DNA of 64,000 nt from JBKCUK01 sp046318415 (GTDB lineage: Bacteria; Pseudomonadota; Alphaproteobacteria; Caedimonadales; Caedimonadaceae), in NCBI GenBank assembly GCA_046318415.1, contig JBKCUK010000004.1:62001-126000 (forward strand). Reading direction: 5' to 3'. The translations under genes were made by a program, and so were the position numbers. A model generated the notes under the pieces. It was not told the DNA's origin. It did no database searches and saw only the letters and a program-made list of their open reading frames with translations. Each line of letters starts with the position of its first letter. Within the stretch, counting starts at the first letter, position 1. This document shows, in pieces, positions 1 through 7,956 of this stretch.

Positions 1-883
1 GTACGGCAAAAGTACCGACCATGATCAGCTCAGGCGTCTTGAGCGGCCCAAGCTCCCTGAGGCGAGCCTTGGCCATATCCACCGCTTCCGGTGATTTTTT
101 CATCTTTGGCGGATAAATACGATAAATGAATGCCGGAAGCACGATCAAATTGAGGATACCGGGGACCACCGCCAGCTTTGCCCAGGTAAGCCAATCAAGC
201 ACCACGCCGTGGGCGCCGGCGAGGCTTGCAACAAGGGGATTGCCCACGAGGGCAGTTAAGAACATGGCACTGGTGATGGCATTCACCTGGAAACATACCT
301 GAATCAAATAAGCACCCAATTTGCGCTCGGTATGGTGGGCAGGGGTCGAGCCTAACTCTTCAGCAAGGGCGCGCACCACCGGAAAGACAATTCCAGCACC
401 ACGGGCGGTATTGCTGGGTACCATGGGCGCCAGCAGCAGCTCAGACAGGGTTAAGCCATAGGCAAGCCCCAGGGTGCTTTTTCCAAAGGTTGCCGTAAAG
501 AAATAGGCAATGCGAGATCCCAGACCCGTTTGTATAAAACCACGGGCAAGGAAGAACGCAAAAATCACCAACCAAACCACGTGCGAGCCAAAACTGCTCA
601 GGCACTGCTCAATGGTTAAGGTATGGGTCGCCGCACACAAGGTGATGCCCAACAAAGCCACCCCCCCTATGGGAAGGGGCTTTAAAATCACCGCAAGAAT
701 TGTCGAGACAAAGATGGCAAACAATTGCCATGTTTTAGGCTCAAGTCCCTCTGGAACGGGCATGAACCACAACAATAAGCCCACCAGAATAACGATGGCA
801 CTGGTTTTTAAGTTGGCACCATGCCACGACTTGGGCATCAGTGTTTGCGGATCCTTCGACGGTATCATTTCATCGCTTGCCAC
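1..883 (-). CDS. DASS-family sodium:anion symporter (partial, runs off the left edge)
   Basis: Reading the minus strand gives a hydrophobic protein open from a GTG at 881-883 to the window edge, about 294 residues, so the C-terminal part is missing. A GGAG Shine-Dalgarno sequence lies six bases before the GTG. The protein shows several long membrane segments and the stretches NTARGAGIVFPVVRAL and TALVGNPLVASLAG, which resemble the repeated SNT-type motifs of the DASS/SLC13 family of sodium-coupled dicarboxylate or 2-oxoglutarate/malate carriers. It would import organic acids across the inner membrane; the exact substrate cannot be read from the sequence. An inverted repeat AAACCCT/AGGGTTT lies in the leader at 928-951. 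Confidence 0.8.
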   Translation of the reverse strand, partial: MASDEMIPSKDPQTLMPKSWHGANLKTSAIVILVGLLLWFMPVPEGLEPKTWQLFAIFVSTILAVILKPLPIGGVALLGITLCAATHTLTIEQCLSSFGSHVVWLVIFAFFLARGFIQTGLGSRIAYFFTATFGKSTLGLAYGLTLSELLLAPMVPSNTARGAGIVFPVVRALAEELGSTPAHHTERKLGAYLIQVCFQVNAITSAMFLTALVGNPLVASLAGAHGVVLDWLTWAKLAVVPGILNLIVLPAFIYRIYPPKMKKSPEAVDMAKARLRELGPLKTPELIMVGTFAV

Positions 884-1151
884 TTGCGTCTCCTTTACAT
901 CCTCTGATAAACCGCAGTTTTTGATCAAAACCCTACAGAAACAAAGGGTTTCTTTGAAATTCGCCACCAGGACAGATCTAATCCCTGGTTCTGACGGGAT
1001 AACACTGCTTGTGGGGCCGGCGCAAGCCCCCAAATAGGTTCAGTATCCAAAGAGATTCAATAGTTGAGAGGACGCGCGGCTCTTAAAATAAGCCTCAATT
1101 TGAGAATGGGAAGGGGCCCATCTGACCCCCCTAAGATCATCAAGCGGTTTT

Positions 1152-1526
1152 TCAAGAGGTCGCAGAAGTCTTATCTTCTTTGCTGCTTTTTCCGGACTTT
1201 GCATCGGGTTTTAGCTCGGGTTTTGCGAGTGTAAAGCTGGTCTGGGCCTCACCTTGCTGCCAGCGCTGAATTTGTTGTTCTTCCCAATCTTTCGAGAAGT
1301 AGGGGAAGAGTTCGCTCAAGGCCGGGACCATTCCAAGGGAGATGGCCTGGATCAAGTAGCCCAAACCCCAACCGACCATGACCCAGATGGGCCAAAAGTA
1401 ACCCCCACCAGAAACAGCCCAGATCACCACCAAACCAGCATTCACCAGCCCATAAACCGTGAGCCCCATATAAAACTCGCGCAGGCGTCGTGCCTTTTCA
1501 CGTAATTCCGCTAAATCATAGGCCAT
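1152..1526 (-). CDS. Small two-helix membrane protein
   Basis: A 124-residue protein beginning MAYDLAELREKARRL. A longer reading frame extends upstream, but GGGGAG lies eight bases before this ATG, so I chose it. Residues about 18-70 hold two hydrophobic helices (GLTVYGLVNAGLVVIWAV and a Trp-rich segment with WPIWVMVGWGLGYLI), flanked by a charged N-terminal helix and a hydrophilic Lys/Ser-rich C-terminus. The arrangement resembles small 2TM-domain proteins. No function can be assigned. It stands alone between the transporter and the RluC gene, both on the same strand but separated by gaps. Confidence 0.65.
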   Translation of the reverse strand: MAYDLAELREKARRLREFYMGLTVYGLVNAGLVVIWAVSGGGYFWPIWVMVGWGLGYLIQAISLGMVPALSELFPYFSKDWEEQQIQRWQQGEAQTSFTLAKPELKPDAKSGKSSKEDKTSATS

Positions 1527-1674
1527 TTTATGCTCTCCCCTCGTAGGTTTTTTTACATGATTACAAGGGTATAGTGTCGTGCTTTTTGATTGAGCGCACA
1601 AGGTTTATTCTAGACCTGAAGATCCGACAACGCCCTCCATGGGATGCGCCTTATGGCCTGCCAACGGCGGCAGC

Positions 1675-2580
1675 TTAAAAGTGCCGCTGTAAGGTCTCCT
1701 CCATGTGCGGGGGCAAGGGGGCTTCAATGGTCATCATGCCGCCATGGGGGTGCAGAAAACGAACGCTTGCAGCGTGGAGATGCAAAGGGTAGCGCTGGTC
1801 AAGATATTGCGCCGCGCGGCCTGCATACTTTCCATCACCCAAAATAGGACAACCCAAAGCCATGCAGTGCACCCGTAACTGGTGGGTTCGCCCCGTCAAC
1901 GGATGCAAAGACAAAAGGGTGAGATGGTTTTGTCCGTGTTTGAGGATGTGATATTCGGTCACCGCCGATAGGCCTTCGGGGTCGGTGACCATGCGCTCGC
2001 CCAATTTTCCCGGCAGCTTTTTAATGGCCTTATCGATGCTGCCCTTGTCCTTTTCAGGACGTCCAACGCACACCGCAACGTAAGTTTTATCGATTTTCCC
2101 TGCCTTAAACGCCGCCGTCAGGTGACGGGCTGAGCTCAGGTGTTTTGCCAGAAGCAAGACACCACTGGTATCCCGATCTAAGCGATGGGTCAGACGAAGG
2201 GTTTCCTGAGGGCGCCAATGCTGAACCAATCGGTCAAGCGAATGCATGATCTTGCTGCCGCCCTGCACAGCCAACCCTGCAGGCTTATTGAGCACCACCA
2301 TATCCTGATCTTCATACAGCACCAGTTCATCAAAATTGTACTGGGTCAATATCTTTGGCGGTGTGGTGTCTGAATGGGCGTGGGGGGTTGCAAACTCAGG
2401 GACCTTTACCTCATCGCCTTCCCTCAGGCGATAACTGGCTGCTTCCTTTTTTCCATTCACCCGCACCTCGCCCTCGCGAAGGGCCCGCATCAAGCGCGCA
2501 TAGGGCACACCACGACAAATGGTTTTTAAATAGCGGTCAAGGCGCTGACTGGCCTGATCAGCGGTAATTAAATTCAGCAT
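1675..2580 (-). CDS. rluC: 23S rRNA pseudouridine synthase, RluC/RluD family
   Basis: A 301-residue enzyme that converts uridine to pseudouridine in 23S rRNA. An S4 RNA-binding domain occupies about residues 10-60 (SQRLDRYLKTICRGVPYARL, then VRVNGK). The catalytic domain follows, with the HRLDRDTSG motif at 132-140 whose Asp135 is the expected nucleophile, and the GRTHQLRVH and GDGKY motifs typical of RluA-type synthases. Length fits the RluC/RluD group. The RluC rather than RluD assignment rests on general resemblance and is less certain than the family. Confidence 0.88.
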   Translation of the reverse strand: MLNLITADQASQRLDRYLKTICRGVPYARLMRALREGEVRVNGKKEAASYRLREGDEVKVPEFATPHAHSDTTPPKILTQYNFDELVLYEDQDMVVLNKPAGLAVQGGSKIMHSLDRLVQHWRPQETLRLTHRLDRDTSGVLLLAKHLSSARHLTAAFKAGKIDKTYVAVCVGRPEKDKGSIDKAIKKLPGKLGERMVTDPEGLSAVTEYHILKHGQNHLTLLSLHPLTGRTHQLRVHCMALGCPILGDGKYAGRAAQYLDQRYPLHLHAASVRFLHPHGGMMTIEAPLPPHMEETLQRHF

Positions 2581-3024
2581 CGTTTTTCCCTAACATTAAG
2601 CCCTGTACCATGCCTTATGGCTGACCCTTTCGCAAACTCTCTCATGGGGGTACGTTTTTTCGCCAAGCTGTGCAAAGAGCTCCAGAGAGGGAGAAAAGAT
2701 AGAAATAATCGTCAACCTTCAGACTTTTTCCAGTATATATAATCGCAACGTCGCATAGTTTTATAATTTGATACAAAAAATAAATCACTAAAACGACTGT
2801 CATTTGTATTTTTTGTCATCAGAAACGACACCTGAACTTTATCAGGCAAACGATTGGTCATTTTCTCCATCATCTGGCCTGATGATTTTTTTATCTTATT
2901 TATCGGCACATTATAAACCAGACTTCTGGCAAAATGCATTTTTTGCGACACGCCGAGTGCGAAAATTACAAATTCAGGCGTTGATTTTCTCGTCATATCA
3001 TCCTAAAGTTCGTCTTGTCTCGAG
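2581..3024. other. AT-rich intergenic stretch before tRNA-Lys
   Basis: This 444-base stretch is visibly richer in A and T than its surroundings. It contains one minus-strand reading frame of 94 codons (2712-2996) with an AGGA before its ATG, but no recognisable domain, and a plus-strand frame that runs into the tRNA. Neither looks convincingly coding. On the plus strand there are two hairpins, CCTGA/TCAGG at 2831-2846 and ATCATC/GATGAT at 2869-2886 followed by a T run. The region could hold a small RNA or be decayed sequence. Confidence 0.4.
2869..2892 (+). terminator. Possible Rho-independent terminator in the AT-rich gap
   Basis: ATCATC, a six-base loop and GATGAT form a perfect six-base-pair stem followed directly by six T residues on the plus strand. 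No plus-strand gene precedes it, so if it is real it may end a small RNA. The stem is AT-rich and weak. Confidence 0.35.
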
Positions 3025-3100
3025 GGGCGCTTAGCTCAGTAGGTAGAGCATCTGACTTTTAATCAGAGGGTCACAGGTTCGATCCCTGTAGCGCCCACCA
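3025..3100 (+). tRNA. tRNA-Lys (anticodon UUU)
   Basis: A full 76-base cloverleaf can be drawn. The acceptor stem pairs GGGCGCT with AGCGCCC, the D arm contains AGCTCAGTAGGTAGAGC, the anticodon stem TCTGA/TCAGA encloses the loop CTTTTAA with anticodon TTT, and the T arm is ACAGGTTCGATCCCTGT. The 3' CCA is encoded at 3098-3100. It reads AAA and AAG lysine codons. Confidence 0.97.
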
Positions 3101-3315
3101 CCCCCTCAAACAGCCGTTTCATGCCGATCCCATCCGACGTTTGATCCGTGCCATGCCCCAGGTCATCGCCCCAGACGACAAAATGACCAAGATAAACCTC
3201 AGCATAACCCGGTAGGAGATAAAAAATCGTTGTTTCTCATTGACGCTTTATTAATTACCATAAGATAAAATAAGTGCTAATAAGACAAGCACATGTGTTA
3301 AACCGGAGACCTGTG

Positions 3316-4197
3316 ATGGATCTCGATAAACTTCGCATCTTCTACTTCGCAGCCGAAGCGAAAAGTTTTACCAACTCCGAGCTTAATCTGAGCCCTTCAG
3401 CCATCAGCCGGCACATCAGCGATCTTGAATATCGCTTGAAAGTACCCTTGTTCCACCGCACACCTCGCGGGTTAACCCTAACTGAGCAAGGCGAAGTGTT
3501 GCTGATGTCTGCGCGCCGCATCTTTGCTGAAGTGGATCGGGCCATTGCCAATCTGGATGAGTTGAAAGATGAGATCCAAGGCACCCTCAAGATCGCCACG
3601 CCCAATGGTTGGATTGCGGCGGTTATTGTGACCACGCTGTCTGAATTTATGAAAAACAACCCGAAGCTTCGCCTGAACATCACCACCACCTTGCGCGCCC
3701 CCGATCTGCTGTTGGGCGATTTTGATATCGCGGTACACCCCTATATTCCCAATCAGCCCTCGCTCGTGCAGAATTACTTGGCTTCTTTCCACCTCAAACT
3801 CTTCGCCAGTCCTGAGTATATCGCCAAGAATGGCATGCCTAAAACCATTGAGGATCTCGACCATCACCAACTGATTGCCTATTCGGACGCGGATCATCCC
3901 TTTAACACCATCGATTGGCATTTAACCGTTGGCACCAAACGAGGAGAGGCGCGCGAGCCCTATTTGCGGGTGGCTGAGCTTTATACCGCCTGCGCCCAGG
4001 GTCTTGGTATTGCAAGCCTTGCCAGCGAGAACGTGCTGCTTCGCAAAGAGGAACTCGTTCCCGTCCTGCCAGATGTATCGGGCCCCATCATTGAGGGATA
4101 CTTCATTTATCCCAAGCACCTTGAGGATTCGAAACGCATCAAGGTCATTGGCGACTATCTGTTTGAGCGCGCCAAGGAATACCGCAGCAAAGAGTAA
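3316..4197 (+). CDS. LysR-family transcriptional regulator
   Basis: A 293-residue regulator. The ATG at 3316 has CGGAG seven bases upstream; a longer frame to 3274 lacks such a site. The N-terminal winged helix-turn-helix is seen in residues about 3-60 (LDKLRIFYFAAEAKSFTNSE, then LSPSAISRHISDLE and PLFHRTPRGLTLTEQG). The remainder is the LysR effector-binding domain that senses a small ligand. Upstream, an AT-rich stretch has a TTGACG at 3240 and TAAAAT at 3266, but the spacing is poor for a standard promoter. The adjacent gene is convergent and unrelated in kind, so the target is unknown. Confidence 0.9.
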   Translation: MDLDKLRIFYFAAEAKSFTNSELNLSPSAISRHISDLEYRLKVPLFHRTPRGLTLTEQGEVLLMSARRIFAEVDRAIANLDELKDEIQGTLKIATPNGWIAAVIVTTLSEFMKNNPKLRLNITTTLRAPDLLLGDFDIAVHPYIPNQPSLVQNYLASFHLKLFASPEYIAKNGMPKTIEDLDHHQLIAYSDADHPFNTIDWHLTVGTKRGEAREPYLRVAELYTACAQGLGIASLASENVLLRKEELVPVLPDVSGPIIEGYFIYPKHLEDSKRIKVIGDYLFERAKEYRSKE

Positions 4198-4281
4198 ATA
4201 CGGCCACGGGTCTGAGCCTGGACATATTTCCATTGCTTCTATGAGCCCTCAACCTCTCAAGGATGAATCGCTCCCATTGGG

Positions 4282-5958
4282 TTATTTTTTTGCAGGCTCA
4301 ACCAGTTGCAAGCGAATCTTATGACGATACCCATCCCGTGAATCGCTGTCCTCATTCCAATAATCATCCGCCGGCAAGTCACTATCGGAGGCCAAATCCG
4401 AATCGTAATCGCTCTCGGAAAAACTCTCTGACGAAGCGTATTCGAGATCATCGTAATTATGGTAGTTCCCAGTTCCAGTCAGGTAAGTCTGTTGAAGATC
4501 GTGCCACATTTCATCACGCATGAAGGCAGGTTGGAGATTGAGATGGGCCTCCTCTTTGAGTGGTCCTAAGAAATTTTTCTTAGCTGCGAGAATAATGTCA
4601 TAAAACTCAGCGCCAAAACACGACCACATGTGGGTTTTAGATTTAATAACAGCACTAAAGTCTGGCAGGCTGATGTCACCCATTAACGCCATATCATCCG
4701 TGCACCGGATCCGGATGCACGGGGTGGCCTTGAGATCGCCCTCAATTAACAATCCCGGCTTGGTCAAGCAAGGATCAATGCAGCAGGTATAGTTTAGGGA
4801 GGGAAGATCGTCTTTAAGGAACATGATATCCCGGTAATCTCTACCAAGGTAAATCAGCCTTTTGGTTGACCTCAGAACATGGGTTGCATCGATCATGAGC
4901 TTGCCATAATGAAAGATTATTAAGCTTGATCCAATGGCCTGAATTCCCTCGAAAAGTTTTTCTCTATTTTCGAAACCGGCTTTTGCCAATAAACGGGATG
5001 CATAAATGATATTGGCGTTATAGTTGGTCTTCTCCAAATCATCCAAAGCATCAGCCAGCGACAAGGCAGGAGAGAGATCACTTAACGTAAAGGCATGGAT
5101 ATGTGTGCCCCCCTCCATCCCAACCAGCTTTTGTAAGGCTACTCGGTAGCTCCTTCCCAAGGTGCCTTTAATTTCCATGGGTTCAGGAGAGTCCACAAAC
5201 AAGGCTGGACACCTATAAATATCTTCGTCATAGGGCACAAATTCTTCCCCGTCCTTGACCTCTGGGTTGCGGACGTATCGAATAGAGTGATCGTTAAAAC
5301 TAACTTTGCACTTCCCCACCAAGGATCGCAGATGGTGTGTGTCACGAAAATGAATCTCGATAATGGGGCCTGTAAATTGCAAGTAATGGCCAAATCTTAG
5401 GGCCTCAGGTTCTGGATGAAACTCAAAATCCCGCAACACCTCTTGGCGCCATTCACCCGCAAAGGCCGCCGTTGAATGCAGGAAATCCGTCTCTGCAATC
5501 ACATCAAGGGCTGTTTTATGCCACGTGGCGCAGACATTTTTTGAGTTCGAAATATCTTCCATGGATAGATACTGCAAAACAGCCGTCAAAACCCGTTGCG
5601 GCAGAACATGATCCCAAAGACCTAAGTCGGCTATCTTCTCAGCCGATATCAGACACCCACGCTCTGCGGCGCGTCTATACCATTCATAAGACCTAGGATG
5701 GTCTCCGAGCTGCTGATAACAAATCCCACACCCACGTTGGGCGCCAAGGTCATTGCGTTCCGCAAGGGGCGTCAGGACGGCAAGGGCCACCTGATACTGT
5801 CCTTGGGCCATGAGTCTCGCCCCCGGCAGAGCCCGTATTTCATCGGGTATTTCCGTTTGAATCTCTGACGCCCAAGACACAAAACTCCATGACAAGGCAA
5901 GACCCAGTGACGCAAGGGCCAACCGAACGCGACGCGATTTCTTAAGTGGAGACAGCAC
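4282..5958 (-). CDS. Secreted Sel1/TPR–F-box-like protein, paralogue A
   Basis: A 558-residue protein starting at a GTG (5956-5958) with AGGAG seven bases before it. Residues 6-31 look like a Sec signal peptide (KKSRR, then a hydrophobic stretch ending SWAS). Residues about 42-115 form Sel1/TPR-like helix pairs (GQYQVALAVLTPLAER; SYEWYRRAAERGCLISAEKI). An F-box-like motif follows at 119-160: LPQRVLTAVLQYLSMEDIS, then NVCATWHKTALDV. The region after it has blocks shared with the next two genes: GEWRQEV (168-174), HFRDTHHLRSL (203-213), KDGEEFVPYD and LGRSY. The last 60 residues are rich in Asp and Ser. F-boxes are eukaryotic adaptors that bind Skp1 in ubiquitin ligases, so a host-directed role is inferred, not shown. 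Confidence 0.75.
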   Translation of the reverse strand: MLSPLKKSRRVRLALASLGLALSWSFVSWASEIQTEIPDEIRALPGARLMAQGQYQVALAVLTPLAERNDLGAQRGCGICYQQLGDHPRSYEWYRRAAERGCLISAEKIADLGLWDHVLPQRVLTAVLQYLSMEDISNSKNVCATWHKTALDVIAETDFLHSTAAFAGEWRQEVLRDFEFHPEPEALRFGHYLQFTGPIIEIHFRDTHHLRSLVGKCKVSFNDHSIRYVRNPEVKDGEEFVPYDEDIYRCPALFVDSPEPMEIKGTLGRSYRVALQKLVGMEGGTHIHAFTLSDLSPALSLADALDDLEKTNYNANIIYASRLLAKAGFENREKLFEGIQAIGSSLIIFHYGKLMIDATHVLRSTKRLIYLGRDYRDIMFLKDDLPSLNYTCCIDPCLTKPGLLIEGDLKATPCIRIRCTDDMALMGDISLPDFSAVIKSKTHMWSCFGAEFYDIILAAKKNFLGPLKEEAHLNLQPAFMRDEMWHDLQQTYLTGTGNYHNYDDLEYASSESFSESDYDSDLASDSDLPADDYWNEDSDSRDGYRHKIRLQLVEPAKK

Positions 5959-6116
5959 CAGGACACTCCTTTTTTGTATTATTTTTCAAATTATTAGCAT
6001 GCCCTGTTTGAAAATGCGAGGCATGGTCTTGAACATCAATCTTCACTGGGGAGGGAAACGGGAAGTGCCAATGGATAGGCCGGTCAACAAGGCTTCGGAA
6101 TTGAAATCAGGACTGT

Positions 6117-7667
6117 TTAATCGAGTTCGACGCCATGGCTTTTGATCAGGTCGCGCATCTGGTCAACCAAATATACAGGTCCAGGTGCGGGCGGAGCCGC
6201 CCCCACTGTGATCAGATTGACGAAACTGCAGCTCTGCTGCCAGGTAAGGGAAAAATTTTTGGCGGTAATACTGAAGTTCACCAGGATGAGCTGCTTGGCT
6301 TCGAGGGTAATACAGTCATCGGGAAGACTAATATTTCCGAACACTTGCAACTGATCTGAACAGTTCAGTTCATAGGCAAGGCTACGCTGCAGGTGACCGC
6401 GCCACTCAAGACCAGATGCCATCTGGGTCACGCACAGGATCGTGCGTCCACGGGTGGGAAACTGATCTCGTAATGCCTTTGCTGCCCCATAGGTGGGCGC
6501 AAAATAGACCATCAACGCTTTGTCATCGGGCTCACGCAGGGTGAGTACGTGGACCTGTTGGGCCGTAAGAGAGCCTCCAGGTGAGACAAAATTGGCTTCA
6601 GGGAAAAGCTGCTCCATTTGGGAAATAGTCTGACTCAGCGGGGCCCGCCCTACTCCAGGGTTTCCCAGAAGAAGACGCGCTTCCTCAGTTTTAAGGCTGA
6701 TTTTCTCAGCATGAGTCGTCTCCATCATCTCCGCTAACAGCGAGGCTGCCGCAAATTTCTGCCGCGCTTTCATGGGAATGGACTTCTGGGTGATGAATAC
6801 GCTGCCTCCTGGATAATCCAGGACAAAGGTGTACTTGCGCTGCGGGGTGCCCAGAAGCTGGACATGTCGTGCAGACCTGATCAACACCCCAGGCTGCTTT
6901 TGCAGCACAGCATCATGGGCGACCAGCTCTTCCCCGTCCTGTACGTTGGGATCGTGAACGTAGATAAGCGCGTAGGGGCCCTCGATCACGTTCAGTTTCT
7001 TCGCCAAACTCTTTAAATGATCCGGATCGCGAAAATGAAGCTCAAGCCGTGGTTCTGATGACCCAGAAGTTGAGACCACATCAACAGAGATCATATCCAT
7101 CAAGTGGATGGTGTCCGGTTTGCCATTCACGCGTAAAGGCCCCAGAACACTCTGACGCCACTCTTCGGCAAAGACAGAGGGGCTGGTTGCAAAGTTGGTT
7201 GTTCGGAGCAGTTCATGAACCATCCCGTGCAAGCGATGGCTCATCCCCTTCAAGTTTGAAAGGGCTTCCAATCCACCATGGTGCAAGATGTTTAAGACCA
7301 TCTCGTCCGGCAAAAGACCAAAAAAAAGATTCATCTGCTCTAGATGCGTGCGGGCGTTCCCATGGCCTTGCTCTGCAAGCTGTTGGAGTTTTTCATACGC
7401 TTCATATCCGTGGCCCACCTGCTCCAAACTCAAGGCGGTGTGATAGATGGCTTCTGTATGATTTTTCTCCACAAGGGGTTGAAATTGGACAAGAGCCTCC
7501 TGGAAATGCCCCTTCGTGTAGGTTGTCAAAGCCCGTGCATACACCTCGGCATCGCCCCCTTCCGATGCACTCAGCTGGGATGCAGGACATAACTCAGTTT
7601 GTCCCACAGCCATTACCAAAAGGCACATAATACGTGAGAAAAACTGACGCCTTTCTTTTTGGTCCAT
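6117..7667 (-). CDS. Secreted Sel1/TPR–F-box-like protein, paralogue B (divergent)
   Basis: A 516-residue protein with the same plan as its neighbours: a hydrophobic N-terminus (MCLLVMAVGQTELCPAS), Sel1/TPR-like helices at about 42-112, and an F-box-like segment at 119-160 (LLPDEMVLNILHH, then LKGMSHRLHGMVHELL). The F-box is weaker here: the usual Leu/Asp turn and the Trp of the third helix are not seen. Shared downstream blocks are EEWRQSVL (169-175), LHFRDPDHLKSL, VQDGEELVAHD and a GTPQRKYTF equivalent of the LGRxY block. LP falls at residues 119-120 as in paralogue A, so the N-terminal halves align without gaps. The acidic tail of A is absent. Function unknown; probably a diverged duplicate. 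Confidence 0.7.
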   Translation of the reverse strand: MDQKERRQFFSRIMCLLVMAVGQTELCPASQLSASEGGDAEVYARALTTYTKGHFQEALVQFQPLVEKNHTEAIYHTALSLEQVGHGYEAYEKLQQLAEQGHGNARTHLEQMNLFFGLLPDEMVLNILHHGGLEALSNLKGMSHRLHGMVHELLRTTNFATSPSVFAEEWRQSVLGPLRVNGKPDTIHLMDMISVDVVSTSGSSEPRLELHFRDPDHLKSLAKKLNVIEGPYALIYVHDPNVQDGEELVAHDAVLQKQPGVLIRSARHVQLLGTPQRKYTFVLDYPGGSVFITQKSIPMKARQKFAAASLLAEMMETTHAEKISLKTEEARLLLGNPGVGRAPLSQTISQMEQLFPEANFVSPGGSLTAQQVHVLTLREPDDKALMVYFAPTYGAAKALRDQFPTRGRTILCVTQMASGLEWRGHLQRSLAYELNCSDQLQVFGNISLPDDCITLEAKQLILVNFSITAKNFSLTWQQSCSFVNLITVGAAPPAPGPVYLVDQMRDLIKSHGVELD

Positions 7668-7891
7668 ACCCCACCCCGCCTGTCCTTTGCCCTACCGATC
7701 TCTTGTGATTCAGTGAAACTTGTCACCCACCATCGTACGGATCTCGGCAACTTTTACCTGAGTGTCAAGATCATGGCTATAGCCATTGCATCTCCTTGCA
7801 GAATAGGAAGAAGTGGCTGATAAAATCTTAACGCATAGGAAAATGAAGATCTAAGAAGTTAGAACGGGCACACCAAAAATCGTGTTTTCGA

Positions 7892-7913
7892 GGGCTGCAT
7901 CTGGATGCAGCCC
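7892..7913. repeat. Perfect nine-base-pair inverted repeat
   Basis: GGGCTGCAT and ATGCAGCCC are perfect complements around a CTGG loop, in the gap downstream of paralogue C and upstream of paralogue B. There is no immediate T run on either strand (the minus strand reaches a short T run only about ten bases later), so it is not a standard terminator. It could be a transcription attenuator or an operator. Confidence 0.5.
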
Positions 7914-7956
7914 GCCTGTCGGCAGGGCACCCCTTGGGGAGAAGAATGCCCATAGA

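Noticed and set aside
510..1037. Plus-strand frame of 175 codons
   Set aside because: It is antisense to the DASS transporter, whose membrane helices and start site are clear; the frame shows no domain.
2712..2996. Minus-strand 94-codon frame in the AT-rich gap
   Set aside because: It has an AGGA before the ATG, but no recognisable domain, and a terminator-like hairpin with T run on the other strand lies within it; kept only as a remark.
2804..3034. Plus-strand 76-codon frame next to tRNA-Lys
   Set aside because: It runs into the tRNA gene and has no ribosome site or domain.
3240..3271. LysR promoter TTGACG and TAAAAT
   Set aside because: The spacer is about 20 bases, or 15 to an alternative TAAGAT, neither suitable for a standard promoter.
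3478..3921. Minus-strand 147-codon frame
   Set aside because: Antisense shadow of the LysR regulator.
7049..7630. Plus-strand 193-codon frame
   Set aside because: Antisense to paralogue B, with composition typical of a shadow frame and no signal or motif.
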